From Sulfuricurvum sp. (GTDB lineage Bacteria > Campylobacterota > Campylobacteria > Campylobacterales > Sulfurimonadaceae), in NCBI RefSeq assembly GCF_028713855.1, contig NZ_JAQTNN010000005.1, forward strand, positions 133,983 to 175,384: a stretch of DNA of 41,402 nucleotides, written 5' to 3'. Shown piece after piece: positions 1 to 6,197 of the stretch; positions within the stretch are counted from its first letter, which is position 1; every line of letters begins with the position of its first letter. The position numbers were made by a program, and so were the translations under genes. The notes beneath the pieces were generated by a model that had not been told where the DNA came from, ran no database searches, and worked only from the letters and a program-made list of their open reading frames with translations.

Positions 1-2
1 CT

Positions 3-983
3 GCTCCAGTGGCGTGGAATGTCACTACTGGGAATACCACTATCGTCGGAGCAACCTTTAGAACAAAGTTTAATGATGTTTACACTTCTCGGCAAACACT
101 GCTCAATAAGATAGCTGCTACTGCAAAAAGCATTGCTGATAGCAAAGTGCTCCCGGAAAATGTTGCAACAGCTGTTAATAGCAATACAACAACAATCAAT
201 GGCGGGAAAATAACTACAGATACCGCATGGATCGGCGGGATACTCCAGTCATCTGATTTTACTACGATAGGTGGGGCAGGGTTTAGGCTCAAAACAAATG
301 CGGCTTCTACGGACGCTGATCCTGATATTTATGGGGCATATATTCGAGGAAGTAATATCAGCGGTGACAATCTTGTTGTCGACACCGCTTGGATCGGCGG
401 GATACTCCAATCTTCTGATTTTACGACAATAGGCGGTGCAGGTTTTAGACTCAAAACAAACGCGGCTTCTACGAATGCTGATCCTGACATTTATGGGGCG
501 TATATTCGGGGGGGGACTGTTGATGGGGTAAGCGTTAACGCGGCATTGTTGTCTGCAAGTAAATTCCAAGTAAACGGACTAACTGCATTTAATAGTACAT
601 ACCCTGCAAATACAGCTCCTATGGTTATCGTAGGACAGACAACACGAACTTCTACTGGGACGATGACATTAACATTTTACGGAGCTTCATATGGGACTGG
701 GCATCGTGCGGATAGATTCGTAAACGATCCAACTCTATTCGTAATAGATTTTTTCATGTCTGCAACTGTAGGAACCTATGATTATGTTGATTGCACCATA
801 TCAGGAACTGGAGTCACGACCGCTACAGCAAGGCTGACTGCAAATAATAAAGCAATTCAAATATCAACAGTAGGTACTTTAACCCAAGCAAGCTCTAGAT
901 CAATCACACTGACGATGACGGTAAACGGGACAGTATCTAGCGTGAATGCTATTTTTAGAGCCGTCGGTTACAACATAGCTTAA
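3..983 (+). CDS. Phage tail-fibre-like protein, 5' end outside window
   Basis: The reading frame is open to the left edge (Ala-Pro before a GTG at 9), so the gene probably starts upstream and only its C-terminal 326 codons are seen. The protein is rich in Thr, Ser, Asn, Gly and Ala and low in charge, as in beta-rich phage tail fibres. Residues 71-114 and 125-168 (counting from the GTG) are a near-identical 44-residue tandem unit. The C-terminal third looks like a beta-sandwich receptor-binding or fibre domain. It ends 14 bp before the DGR target gene and probably forms a late tail operon with it. No family was recognised with certainty; the phage structural role is inferred from composition and neighbours. 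Confidence 0.6.
   Translation, partial: APVAWNVTTGNTTIVGATFRTKFNDVYTSRQTLLNKIAATAKSIADSKVLPENVATAVNSNTTTINGGKITTDTAWIGGILQSSDFTTIGGAGFRLKTNAASTDADPDIYGAYIRGSNISGDNLVVDTAWIGGILQSSDFTTIGGAGFRLKTNAASTNADPDIYGAYIRGGTVDGVSVNAALLSASKFQVNGLTAFNSTYPANTAPMVIVGQTTRTSTGTMTLTFYGASYGTGHRADRFVNDPTLFVIDFFMSATVGTYDYVDCTISGTGVTTATARLTANNKAIQISTVGTLTQASSRSITLTMTVNGTVSSVNAIFRAVGYNIA
219..512 (+). repeat. Internal duplication in tail-fibre gene (219-350 and 381-512)
   Basis: Two 132-bp in-frame units separated by 30 bp encode 44 residues each, beginning DTAWIGGILQ and ending IYGAYIRG. They differ at one amino acid (Asp versus Asn in the S-T-x-A-D-P segment). Most nucleotide differences are at third codon positions, so the copies look old and selected at protein level rather than freshly duplicated. 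Confidence 0.85.
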
Positions 984-997
984 TAAAGGAGAAACAA

Positions 998-2344
998 ATG
1001 ACCCCAATAACAATAACAAAAAGACTCGTCAAAGGCACACCATTGACCGCCGAAGAACACGACGCAAATTTGCAAGCTTTTAAAACAGCGTGCGAGGAAC
1101 TCAATCTACAAACTTCTACAGTATCTAAAACCACCATCGGAACCATCGGTGCTCTAGGTTTTGGAGTGGGTATCGCTCCTGCGCCTCTCGTAGCTTCTTT
1201 CGGGCTTTACCCTATGGCGGGGTATGATGATTATCTATCCGACAACTATGGGAACTACATCGATGCTACGGGGTCGGTGATGGTATTTATCCCTAGGTTC
1301 TATTATAAAATTACCAACGATATCACCTCTCCATACAACGGTACCAAAGTCGAAGTGTCCGACACTCCTCAAGCAGGATTCGTCATCCACCGTGCGTTTG
1401 TGAACAATGGTGTCATACAAGACGGTTTCTTTTTTGATAAATACATCTGTGGAAATGTTGCGTCAAAATTTGTCAGCAAGCGTAACATTGACCCCGTATC
1501 TACCGCCACTACTCACAACCCGATTATGGGTATTACAGGCGTTACGGCAAATACCTATGACAAAATCTTCCAAGCGGTAAAATCTCGTGGGGCTAATTAT
1601 GCCGTTCCTACGATGTTTATGTACAACGCTCTTGCGCTTCTCTCGTTGGCACATCGTCAGAGTGCTACGGTATCGACTGCCGCATGGATGGACATCTCTC
1701 CTTATGCTCCAAAGGGGTGTAACAACAATGCCCTAAAAGATGCAAATGATGCATCGGTTGTCTATGTCACAGCGGGTAATGCCACGTATCCTACAGCTCC
1801 ACTCAATGCCTCATGCTCTGACAGCGTGTTTGCCAAAATCACTCACAATGGTCAGAAATGCGGCATCACTGATTTGAATGGGAATATGTGGGAAATTGCA
1901 AGCGGGTTTATCCAAAGCACTGCCGATACGTTCCATATCCTTAAAGAGACAATTGATATTAAAACCCTCACGGGTGTTGTCGTAGGCGATGCAACGGACA
2001 ACTGGAATGTTGCAAACTACGATCCTCTCACATTACCGTTTACTCCTGACGAAACACAAACTACTTTTGGCAACGGTACATCGGCTGTATTTAGTGGCAG
2101 TGTCGATACGGCAAGCAATGATTATCGACTCGATATGTGTGGAGTCCCACTCTCTATGGGTGGTTCTCCTGCTCGTTTTGGAGGGGATGGTCTATGGAAA
2201 TACTCAGTTGCTTCCATGTGTCCTATCGTCGGCGGGTATTGGGGCACTTCTTCGCTTGCGGGTGTGTGGGCTCGTCATTGGTACTATGTTCGGTCGAATT
2301 CGACCCTCTCTGTGGGCGGTCGCGCCTGTCTCTTGGGGGCATGA
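998..2344 (+). CDS. DGR target protein with C-terminal variable C-type-lectin/FGE-fold domain
   Basis: This 448-aa protein is the hypervariable product of the retroelement. The N-terminus is short and helical. The rest shows features of the formylglycine-generating-enzyme/C-type-lectin fold used by DGR targets: the blocks VFIPRFYYKI and FFFDKYICG, and CGITDLNGNMWEI, which matches the FGE-type 'D-x-x-G-N-x-W-E' motif. The last 43 residues (from Met407) lie in the variable repeat, with the scaffold GG-x-W, AG-x-W-A-R, VRS and VGGR held constant and the intervening residues diversified. The start is preceded by AAAGGAG about 8 nt upstream of ATG 998. By analogy with phage Mtd-type targets, it likely sits on a tail tip and binds a cell-surface receptor. 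The stop is 1 nt from the avd start, implying translational coupling. Confidence 0.88.
   Translation: MTPITITKRLVKGTPLTAEEHDANLQAFKTACEELNLQTSTVSKTTIGTIGALGFGVGIAPAPLVASFGLYPMAGYDDYLSDNYGNYIDATGSVMVFIPRFYYKITNDITSPYNGTKVEVSDTPQAGFVIHRAFVNNGVIQDGFFFDKYICGNVASKFVSKRNIDPVSTATTHNPIMGITGVTANTYDKIFQAVKSRGANYAVPTMFMYNALALLSLAHRQSATVSTAAWMDISPYAPKGCNNNALKDANDASVVYVTAGNATYPTAPLNASCSDSVFAKITHNGQKCGITDLNGNMWEIASGFIQSTADTFHILKETIDIKTLTGVVVGDATDNWNVANYDPLTLPFTPDETQTTFGNGTSAVFSGSVDTASNDYRLDMCGVPLSMGGSPARFGGDGLWKYSVASMCPIVGGYWGTSSLAGVWARHWYYVRSNSTLSVGGRACLLGA
2216..2329 (+). repeat. DGR variable repeat (VR)
   Basis: This segment aligns without gaps to 2791-2904 (offset 575). It differs at 15 positions: 2217, 2237, 2243, 2244, 2247, 2276, 2282, 2285, 2304, 2306, 2307, 2309, 2310, 2325 and 2328. 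Every one corresponds to an adenine in the template; all 89 non-adenine template positions are identical. In the target frame the changes are K-M, N-Y, N-G, N-T, N-H, N-Y, N-Y, N-T, N-L, N-S, D-A and Y-C. The first non-adenine mismatch, at 2330, marks the 3' boundary. The identical G/C-rich stretch 2311-2324 is the best candidate for the initiation-of-mutagenic-homing site. Confidence 0.95.
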
Positions 2345-2345
2345 T

Positions 2346-2765
2346 ATGACACACGACAGTGTGGCGTATAGGTTTCCGGAGGGGAATTTCTATCGGAAAA
2401 TGGTGATGTTTCTCAAACAGCTTAATCTCTATTTGAACCATTTTCCTAGCCATGAAAAATTTGGATTGGCTCTAGGCATCCGAAACGATGCATACGTAAT
2501 CTTCGATCTTATGGTCGAGGGGCAAAAACGGCATTACAAAAAAACGTCCTTGACTGAATTGGATGTTGCGGTAGAGCGATTGCGGATGAAACTCTTGCTC
2601 GCGTATGAGCTGGGTTATTTCAGCTACAAGACCAAATCGGACACCGTCGTAACGTGCGCGATGCTCTCAGAGAAACGGTACGGAGTGTTAAGCCTTCAGC
2701 TCGATGAGATCGGGCGTATCGTGGGCGGATGGATCAAGAAGGTCAAGGAAGAATTAAAATGGTAA
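2346..2765 (+). CDS. avd: Avd-like DGR accessory protein (four-helix bundle)
   Basis: This 139-aa protein has the length and helical, basic character of DGR accessory variability determinants, a four-helix-bundle family related to 23S rRNA intervening-sequence proteins. The central SLTELDVAVERLRMKLLLAY helix and the final helix (residues about 115-138, ending W-I-K-K-V-K-E-E-L-K-W) fit that family. Avd proteins form basic pentamers that bind the DGR reverse transcriptase and nucleic acid and are needed for cDNA synthesis and homing. The start at 2346 is chosen because the GGGGG at 2335-2339 lies just upstream and it follows the target stop by 1 nt; the same frame is open far upstream only as a shadow of the target gene. 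The cognate RT is 262 bp downstream. Confidence 0.8.
   Translation: MTHDSVAYRFPEGNFYRKMVMFLKQLNLYLNHFPSHEKFGLALGIRNDAYVIFDLMVEGQKRHYKKTSLTELDVAVERLRMKLLLAYELGYFSYKTKSDTVVTCAMLSEKRYGVLSLQLDEIGRIVGGWIKKVKEELKW
2350..2363 (+). promoter_or_regulatory. Hairpin/cruciform downstream of VR with GACA tetraloop
   Basis: CACAC (2350-2354), loop GACA (2355-2358) and GTGTG (2359-2363) form a perfect 5-bp stem starting 20 nt after the VR end. In the Bordetella phage DGR and relatives, a DNA hairpin just 3' of the homing site with a GRNA-type tetraloop is known to promote target recognition; GACA fits GRNA. Here it overlaps codons 2-6 of avd. The stem is shorter than the best-studied example, so function is inferred. 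Confidence 0.55.
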
Positions 2766-2790
2766 ATCTACGGGTGCTATCTTATATGTT

Positions 2791-2904
2791 AAGTGTCCTA
2801 TCGTCGGCGGGAATTGGAACAATTCTTCGCTTGCGGGTGTGTGGGCTCGTAATTGGAACAATGTTCGGTCGAATTCGAACAACAATGTGGGCGGTCGCGA
2901 CTAT
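2791..2904 (+). repeat. DGR template repeat (TR)
   Basis: This non-coding 114-nt donor copy of the VR lies between avd and the reverse transcriptase gene. It contains 25 adenines. Read in the target's frame it has ten AAY (Asn) codons plus AAG, GAC and TAT at the diversified sites. Randomising the adenines of AAY gives NNY codons, which cannot produce stops, a hallmark of evolved DGR templates. It would be transcribed as part of the TR RNA and copied by the RT with misincorporation at adenines. No convincing protein is encoded across it. Confidence 0.95.
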
Positions 2905-3027
2905 GGTCTTTTCTGTGAATCGTATGATACGAATGAGAGATGATAGGGAGATGGCATCCCTGCTTGGCAAAAATATTATTCAATCCCTCAACTGCGGTAG
3001 CGTAAGCGAAGCTTTTAGGGGGAACGT
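2905..3027 (+). ncRNA. Presumed DGR RNA spacer between TR and RT gene
   Basis: These 123 nt follow the TR and precede the RT start. In Bordetella phage BPP-1 the equivalent spacer is part of the structured DGR RNA that binds RT-Avd and primes cDNA synthesis. Here one local hairpin is visible (AGGGA 2945-2949, TCCCT 2957-2961, 7-nt loop). The last bases hold AGGGGG (3017-3022), the ribosome-binding site for the RT. The RNA role is inferred from position. Confidence 0.45.
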
Positions 3028-3987
3028 GTGAAACGTGTCGGCAATCTCTTCGAGCAGTGTTTTAGCGAAGATAATCTTTATGGCGCATACCTCGATGCTC
3101 GAAAAGGAAAGCGGGCTAAAAAGTCTGTGATCGAGTTCGAAAAATCGTTAGGGTCAAACATCGAGTATCTTCGCCAAAGCATTAGCGATGGGAGCTATGC
3201 CCCCAAACCATACACCAAGTTCATCATCCATGAGCCAAAAGAGCGGGTTATCTATGCCCCTCATTTTAGTGACGTAGTAGTGCAACACGCTATCTATCGT
3301 GTGATCTATCCGATTTTTGACGCGACGTTCATCCGTCAGTCCCACGGATGCAGAAAGAATCACGGTACTCATAGTGCAAGTGCTTATACTCAATGGGCGT
3401 TACGCCAATGCGATGATGAGGATTACTTGATCCAGTTGGATATACGCAAGTTTTTTTACAGTATCGATCGAACCATACTGGGAATACTGATCGAGAACAA
3501 GATCAAAGACGTGCGCCTAGTATCAATGATGAAACTGTTTATGAGTATGGAGGACAGCCCTGTTGGTATCCCTATCGGAAACCTACTATCACAGCTCTAT
3601 GCGCTGATTTATCTCAGCCCGTTGGATCATTTCATCAAGCGGGATGTCGGGTGTCGTTTATATGTGCGCTACGTCGATGATTTCATTCTCTTTGGTGTGA
3701 GTTTAGAAGAGGCAAAAGCGCTCAAGGTAATCATCATCAATTTTCTAAATAAACGCCTCCATCTAACCCTCTCGAAATGCACGATCCAAAAGATCAAGAG
3801 AGGGACGAACTTCGTGGGGTTTCGTACTTTTAAGGGGTTGAAACTCGTGAGAAAACGCAGTATGTACAACTTTCGAAAAGCGGTTAAAAATAATAATACG
3901 GAGGCACTGGCAAGCATGATGGGACACGCAAAAGGGACACAAACAATGAGATATTACACATCAATACTGGAGAGGAAAAATGGTTAA
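3028..3987 (+). CDS. DGR reverse transcriptase
   Basis: This 319-aa RT copies the TR transcript into adenine-mutagenised cDNA. Visible motifs in order: RVIYAPHFSDVVVQHAIY (about 73-90), the catalytic-Asp block LDIRKFFYSID (137-147, Asp138), GIPIGNLLSQ (180-189), YVDD (215-218) and the thumb-proximal NFVGFRTF (261-268). The I-G-N-L-L-S-Q form of motif 4 is characteristic of DGR RTs; group II intron and retron enzymes carry QGxxxSP-like versions. There is no maturase, endonuclease or integrase domain. The start is GTG 3028, with AGGGGG 5 nt upstream. The last 8 bp overlap the next phage gene, so the RT seems embedded in the late operon. Confidence 0.95.
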   Translation: MKRVGNLFEQCFSEDNLYGAYLDARKGKRAKKSVIEFEKSLGSNIEYLRQSISDGSYAPKPYTKFIIHEPKERVIYAPHFSDVVVQHAIYRVIYPIFDATFIRQSHGCRKNHGTHSASAYTQWALRQCDDEDYLIQLDIRKFFYSIDRTILGILIENKIKDVRLVSMMKLFMSMEDSPVGIPIGNLLSQLYALIYLSPLDHFIKRDVGCRLYVRYVDDFILFGVSLEEAKALKVIIINFLNKRLHLTLSKCTIQKIKRGTNFVGFRTFKGLKLVRKRSMYNFRKAVKNNNTEALASMMGHAKGTQTMRYYTSILERKNG

Positions 3988-4408
3988 ATACTACAAAGTC
4001 ACAACAGGCGTCGAAAATGAGATCGTCAAAAGCGTCAACCATCACCGTTTTAATAATGGCGAGATTGTCAATGTTGAAGAAAATGTTGTTCGAGTTGAAG
4101 CGGATGAGGCTTTGATCGTTGAATGGGTTGGTGTTCAGAACTGTGATCCGGTTGAGCTTACGGTGTCCGAAGAGATAGCTGTTGTCAAAGCCTATGAGAA
4201 AACAAACGGTGCGCTTTATGATGGTGTTTTAATCCCATATACCAATGATGACGCTATGGGGCTGCTACAAGTAAAGGCGTTATTTGAAATGGGGGGAATA
4301 TCTACTAATATCCACTTTTCGAATGGGGCTATTTTGCCAATCGTTGTAGCTGATTTTCCCAAATTTGCTGCATGGTTTGTAGAAAAACGTAATGGGTTAT
4401 TTATATGA
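3980..4408 (+). CDS. Phage tail-associated protein, DUF4376-like
   Basis: This 142-aa protein has a C-terminal half (from about residue 80) resembling the DUF4376 domain seen in phage tail and tail-fibre-assembly regions: 'L-I-P-Y-T-N-D-D-A-M-G-L-L-Q-V-K', then H-F-S-N-G and a final F-x-x-W-F-V-E-K-R-N. The N-terminal half is beta-rich and unassigned. The start has AGGAAAA immediately upstream and overlaps the RT stop by 8 bp; the stop overlaps the next gene by 4 bp. The family assignment is by eye, and the biochemical role is unknown. Confidence 0.6.
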   Translation: MVKYYKVTTGVENEIVKSVNHHRFNNGEIVNVEENVVRVEADEALIVEWVGVQNCDPVELTVSEEIAVVKAYEKTNGALYDGVLIPYTNDDAMGLLQVKALFEMGGISTNIHFSNGAILPIVVADFPKFAAWFVEKRNGLFI

Positions 4409-4605
4409 AGAAATATTTTTGGAACATCCTAATCTCTATCGATCAGTTTGCAAATACGATAATGGCAGGTAATCCCGATGAGACAATAAGTTCTCGCTGC
4501 GGAAAGCGTATCAAAGACCGTCCACGTTGTAGGCATCTGTGCAAAGTGCTTAATTGGTTTCAGGGGGATCACTGTATTAAATCTATTGAGGAGGATGAGA
4601 AGTAA
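4405..4605 (+). CDS. Small conserved phage-type protein
   Basis: This 66-aa protein starts in an ATGA overlap with the previous gene. It has an N-terminal hydrophobic segment (YFWNILISIDQFANTIMAG), then NPDETISSRCGKR and a Cys-containing tail (RCRHLCKVLNWF...HC). Small proteins of this pattern (aromatic N-terminus, D-E-T-[IL]-S-S-R, paired Cys) recur near lysis genes in proteobacterial prophages, but I know of no defined function. Confidence 0.55.
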   Translation: MKKYFWNILISIDQFANTIMAGNPDETISSRCGKRIKDRPRCRHLCKVLNWFQGDHCIKSIEEDEK

Positions 4606-4626
4606 TGAGAGCAAAGGAGTTTATTT

Positions 4627-4902
4627 ATGGCTGGTGATGAGATGGAACATAGAGTTAGAAAACTTGAAGATACGCATATAAAAATTGCCACTGAATGGGA
4701 ACGTCTAAATGATACTCTCGAAAAAATCGAAGAGGCTCTGGAAAAACAAAATGAAAATAGCACAGAGATCCGCGAGCTTAAACTGCTAAATAAAGTTCGA
4801 GATGAACGGATAAAAGCGCTTGAGTCTAACCAAAGCAAGCTTGGTTGGGTTGTCATTCTTATTGTTATAGCAGCTGTTATTAAATCTGTAATGAAGGGGT
4901 AA
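4627..4902 (+). CDS. Coiled-coil protein with C-terminal membrane anchor (XhlA-like)
   Basis: This 91-aa protein has about 65 residues of charged heptad-like coiled coil (E-H-R-V-R-K-L-E-D..., DTLEKIEEALEKQ), a single TM helix (about 73-88, WVVILIVIAAVIKSV) and a basic end. This architecture matches XhlA-type hemolysin/holin-accessory proteins in phage lysis cassettes. AAAGGAG lies about 9 nt upstream of the start. Its position just before the endolysin supports a lysis-associated role, which is inferred. Confidence 0.55.
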   Translation: MAGDEMEHRVRKLEDTHIKIATEWERLNDTLEKIEEALEKQNENSTEIRELKLLNKVRDERIKALESNQSKLGWVVILIVIAAVIKSVMKG

Positions 4903-4907
4903 AAAAA

Positions 4908-5369
4908 ATGATTAATTCACGAAAACTTGAAGACCTGCACCCGACAGTTCGGGATAAAGCACTTAAGATGGAGAAGCGATGTGAGGATGAACTCGGAATC
5001 GATCTTGTGTTCACTTCTACCTATCGGGATGATCCGTCTCAAAATGCTCTTTATGCAATCGGAAGAACGGTTAAAGGATCAGGGATCACTGCAAAAAAAC
5101 CGATGGGTAATGTTGTCACAAATGCGAAAGCAGGATACAGTTGGCATAACTTTAGACTTGCTTTAGACGTCGTTGCTGTACGACATGGAAAACCTGTATG
5201 GGGAACATCCGGAGAGGATGGGAAGCTTTGGGCTGAAATCGGTCGAATCGGTAAAGAGTGCGGTCTTGAATGGGGGGGAGATTTTAAATCATTGAAAGAT
5301 TTTCCGCATTTTCAAGACTCAAAAGGATTTACGTTGGCGCAACTTAGAAGCGGGGTAACGGTAGCATGA
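4908..5369 (+). CDS. Phage endolysin, M15-family peptidase
   Basis: This 153-aa protein is a zinc peptidase of the VanY/L-alanyl-D-glutamate endopeptidase type that cleaves peptidoglycan cross-links. S-T-Y-R (37-40) is the usual substrate-side motif, SWHNFRLALD (78-87) carries the zinc ligands His80 and Asp87, and FPHF (132-135) supplies His134. There is no signal peptide, so release would rely on a holin, consistent with the TM protein that follows in a 4-bp ATGA overlap. AAGGGG precedes the start by 8 nt. Confidence 0.85.
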   Translation: MINSRKLEDLHPTVRDKALKMEKRCEDELGIDLVFTSTYRDDPSQNALYAIGRTVKGSGITAKKPMGNVVTNAKAGYSWHNFRLALDVVAVRHGKPVWGTSGEDGKLWAEIGRIGKECGLEWGGDFKSLKDFPHFQDSKGFTLAQLRSGVTVA

Positions 5370-5572
5370 AAAGAAGATTGTTTAAAAACTGGCATCGTTC
5401 AAAAACACAATGGTTTAATGGCGCAATCGTCCTTTCAGGATTAGTGCAAGCTAACGTCGAAGAGTTTCGAGTGATTATATCTCCGTCATATTTTGGGTTG
5501 TTTTTAGTAGCACTGGGGATGATCGGGTGGGTATTACGAACGATTACTACCAAATCAGTTGAGGAGAAATGA
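5366..5572 (+). CDS. Holin-like small membrane protein
   Basis: This 68-aa protein has a basic N-terminus (MKRRLFKNWHRSK), a weak hydrophobic segment (about 17-30), a clear TM helix (about 40-58, SYFGLFLVALGMIGWVL) and a charged C-terminus. It sits between the endolysin and the spanin pair, overlapping both, where holins usually lie. The function is inferred from size, topology and position. Confidence 0.55.
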   Translation: MKRRLFKNWHRSKTQWFNGAIVLSGLVQANVEEFRVIISPSYFGLFLVALGMIGWVLRTITTKSVEEK

Positions 5573-5883
5573 TGCTTGATTGGATTAAAACCTACCTAAT
5601 CGGAATACTTGCGACACTTCTAGCAGTCTCTATCGTATCAAATACTATGCTGTGGTTTATGAACTCATCAAAGCAAGATGAGATCAACAAACTCAATGTT
5701 GAACTCGGGGTTACGGCGGGGCTGTCTCAAAACCAAGAGGTAAAAGTTGTCGAGTCAAAAGTGATCGAAGAAAAGATCCACGTAGTAACTGCTGAGAAGC
5801 TACAAACAGTAAAGGAGTATGTATATGATCAAAATAAATCTGATTGTGACAACGGTATTGCTATCATGCGTACTGTTTTTTAG
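5569..5883 (+). CDS. Rz-like inner-membrane spanin
   Basis: This 104-aa protein has an N-terminal TM anchor (about 6-30, TYLIGILATLLAVSIVSNTM) and a periplasmic helical, coiled-coil-like region rich in Glu, Lys and Val. That is the i-spanin layout. The downstream lipoprotein gene begins inside it in another frame, the classic Rz/Rz1 nested arrangement. GAGGAG precedes the start; ATG 5569 or ATG 5572 could be used. Together with the o-spanin it would fuse inner and outer membranes in the last step of lysis. Confidence 0.65.
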   Translation: MMLDWIKTYLIGILATLLAVSIVSNTMLWFMNSSKQDEINKLNVELGVTAGLSQNQEVKVVESKVIEEKIHVVTAEKLQTVKEYVYDQNKSDCDNGIAIMRTVF

Positions 5884-6058
5884 CGGATGCGCTCCGAAGT
5901 ATCTACCATGCAAAGCGGAGGAACCATCACGCACTTATCATAAGCAGTGTGCCGGTGAGAGTAATGATACAAAGTTTGGAGAGTGCGCAGCATCTAAGTA
6001 CATTACTTTAGAGGGGGATTATGAGGTGCTTTTAAATCGGTTTCGGAGTTGTAAGTAA
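5825..6058 (+). CDS. Rz1-like outer-membrane spanin lipoprotein
   Basis: This 77-aa lipoprotein has a hydrophobic signal (IKINLIVTTVLLSCVLFF) and lipobox F-S-G-C, giving a mature protein with N-terminal lipid-Cys followed by APKYLPC. Four further Cys may form disulfides. The start 5825 is preferred over 5819 because GGAG (5814-5817) is 7 nt from 5825 and too close to 5819. It overlaps the Rz-like gene out of frame by 59 bp. It is the last phage gene before host DNA. Confidence 0.65.
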   Translation: MIKINLIVTTVLLSCVLFFSGCAPKYLPCKAEEPSRTYHKQCAGESNDTKFGECAASKYITLEGDYEVLLNRFRSCK

Positions 6059-6197
6059 CTGTGTCAAAAATGTGTCATAGAAACGTCTAAATCATGGTGT
6101 TTCTGTCACACATTTAGTGTAAATCCCTATATTACGATATATATTGAACCGATATACGGTACAATAATCCTAACACTTTTTAATATGGGGTCTTGAG
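6059..6197 (+). other. Prophage/host junction region with imperfect palindrome
   Basis: This spacer separates the spanin from the host chemoreceptor. An inverted repeat, 6068-6084 against 6099-6115 (15 of 17 pairs, 14-nt loop), could be the late-operon terminator, though no T-run follows. TGTGTCA is directly repeated at 6060-6066 and 6071-6077, inside and beside the left arm. Clustered repeats at a phage-host boundary also fit an integrase attachment site. The left prophage end is outside the window, so the two cannot be distinguished. Confidence 0.35.

Noticed and set aside
1989..2345. Upstream extension of the avd reading frame
   Set aside because: It overlaps the target gene throughout; ribosome-binding site and protein family length support a start at 2346.
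2729..3031. Open frame running across the TR between avd and the RT
   Set aside because: It is a frame shadow of the template repeat: the reading frame differs from the one the VR uses, and composition is unlike neighbouring proteins.
3028..3987. Reverse transcriptase of a group II intron or retron
   Set aside because: There is no intron RNA, maturase domain or msr/msd, motif 4 is the DGR form, and a VR/TR pair with adenine-only changes is present.
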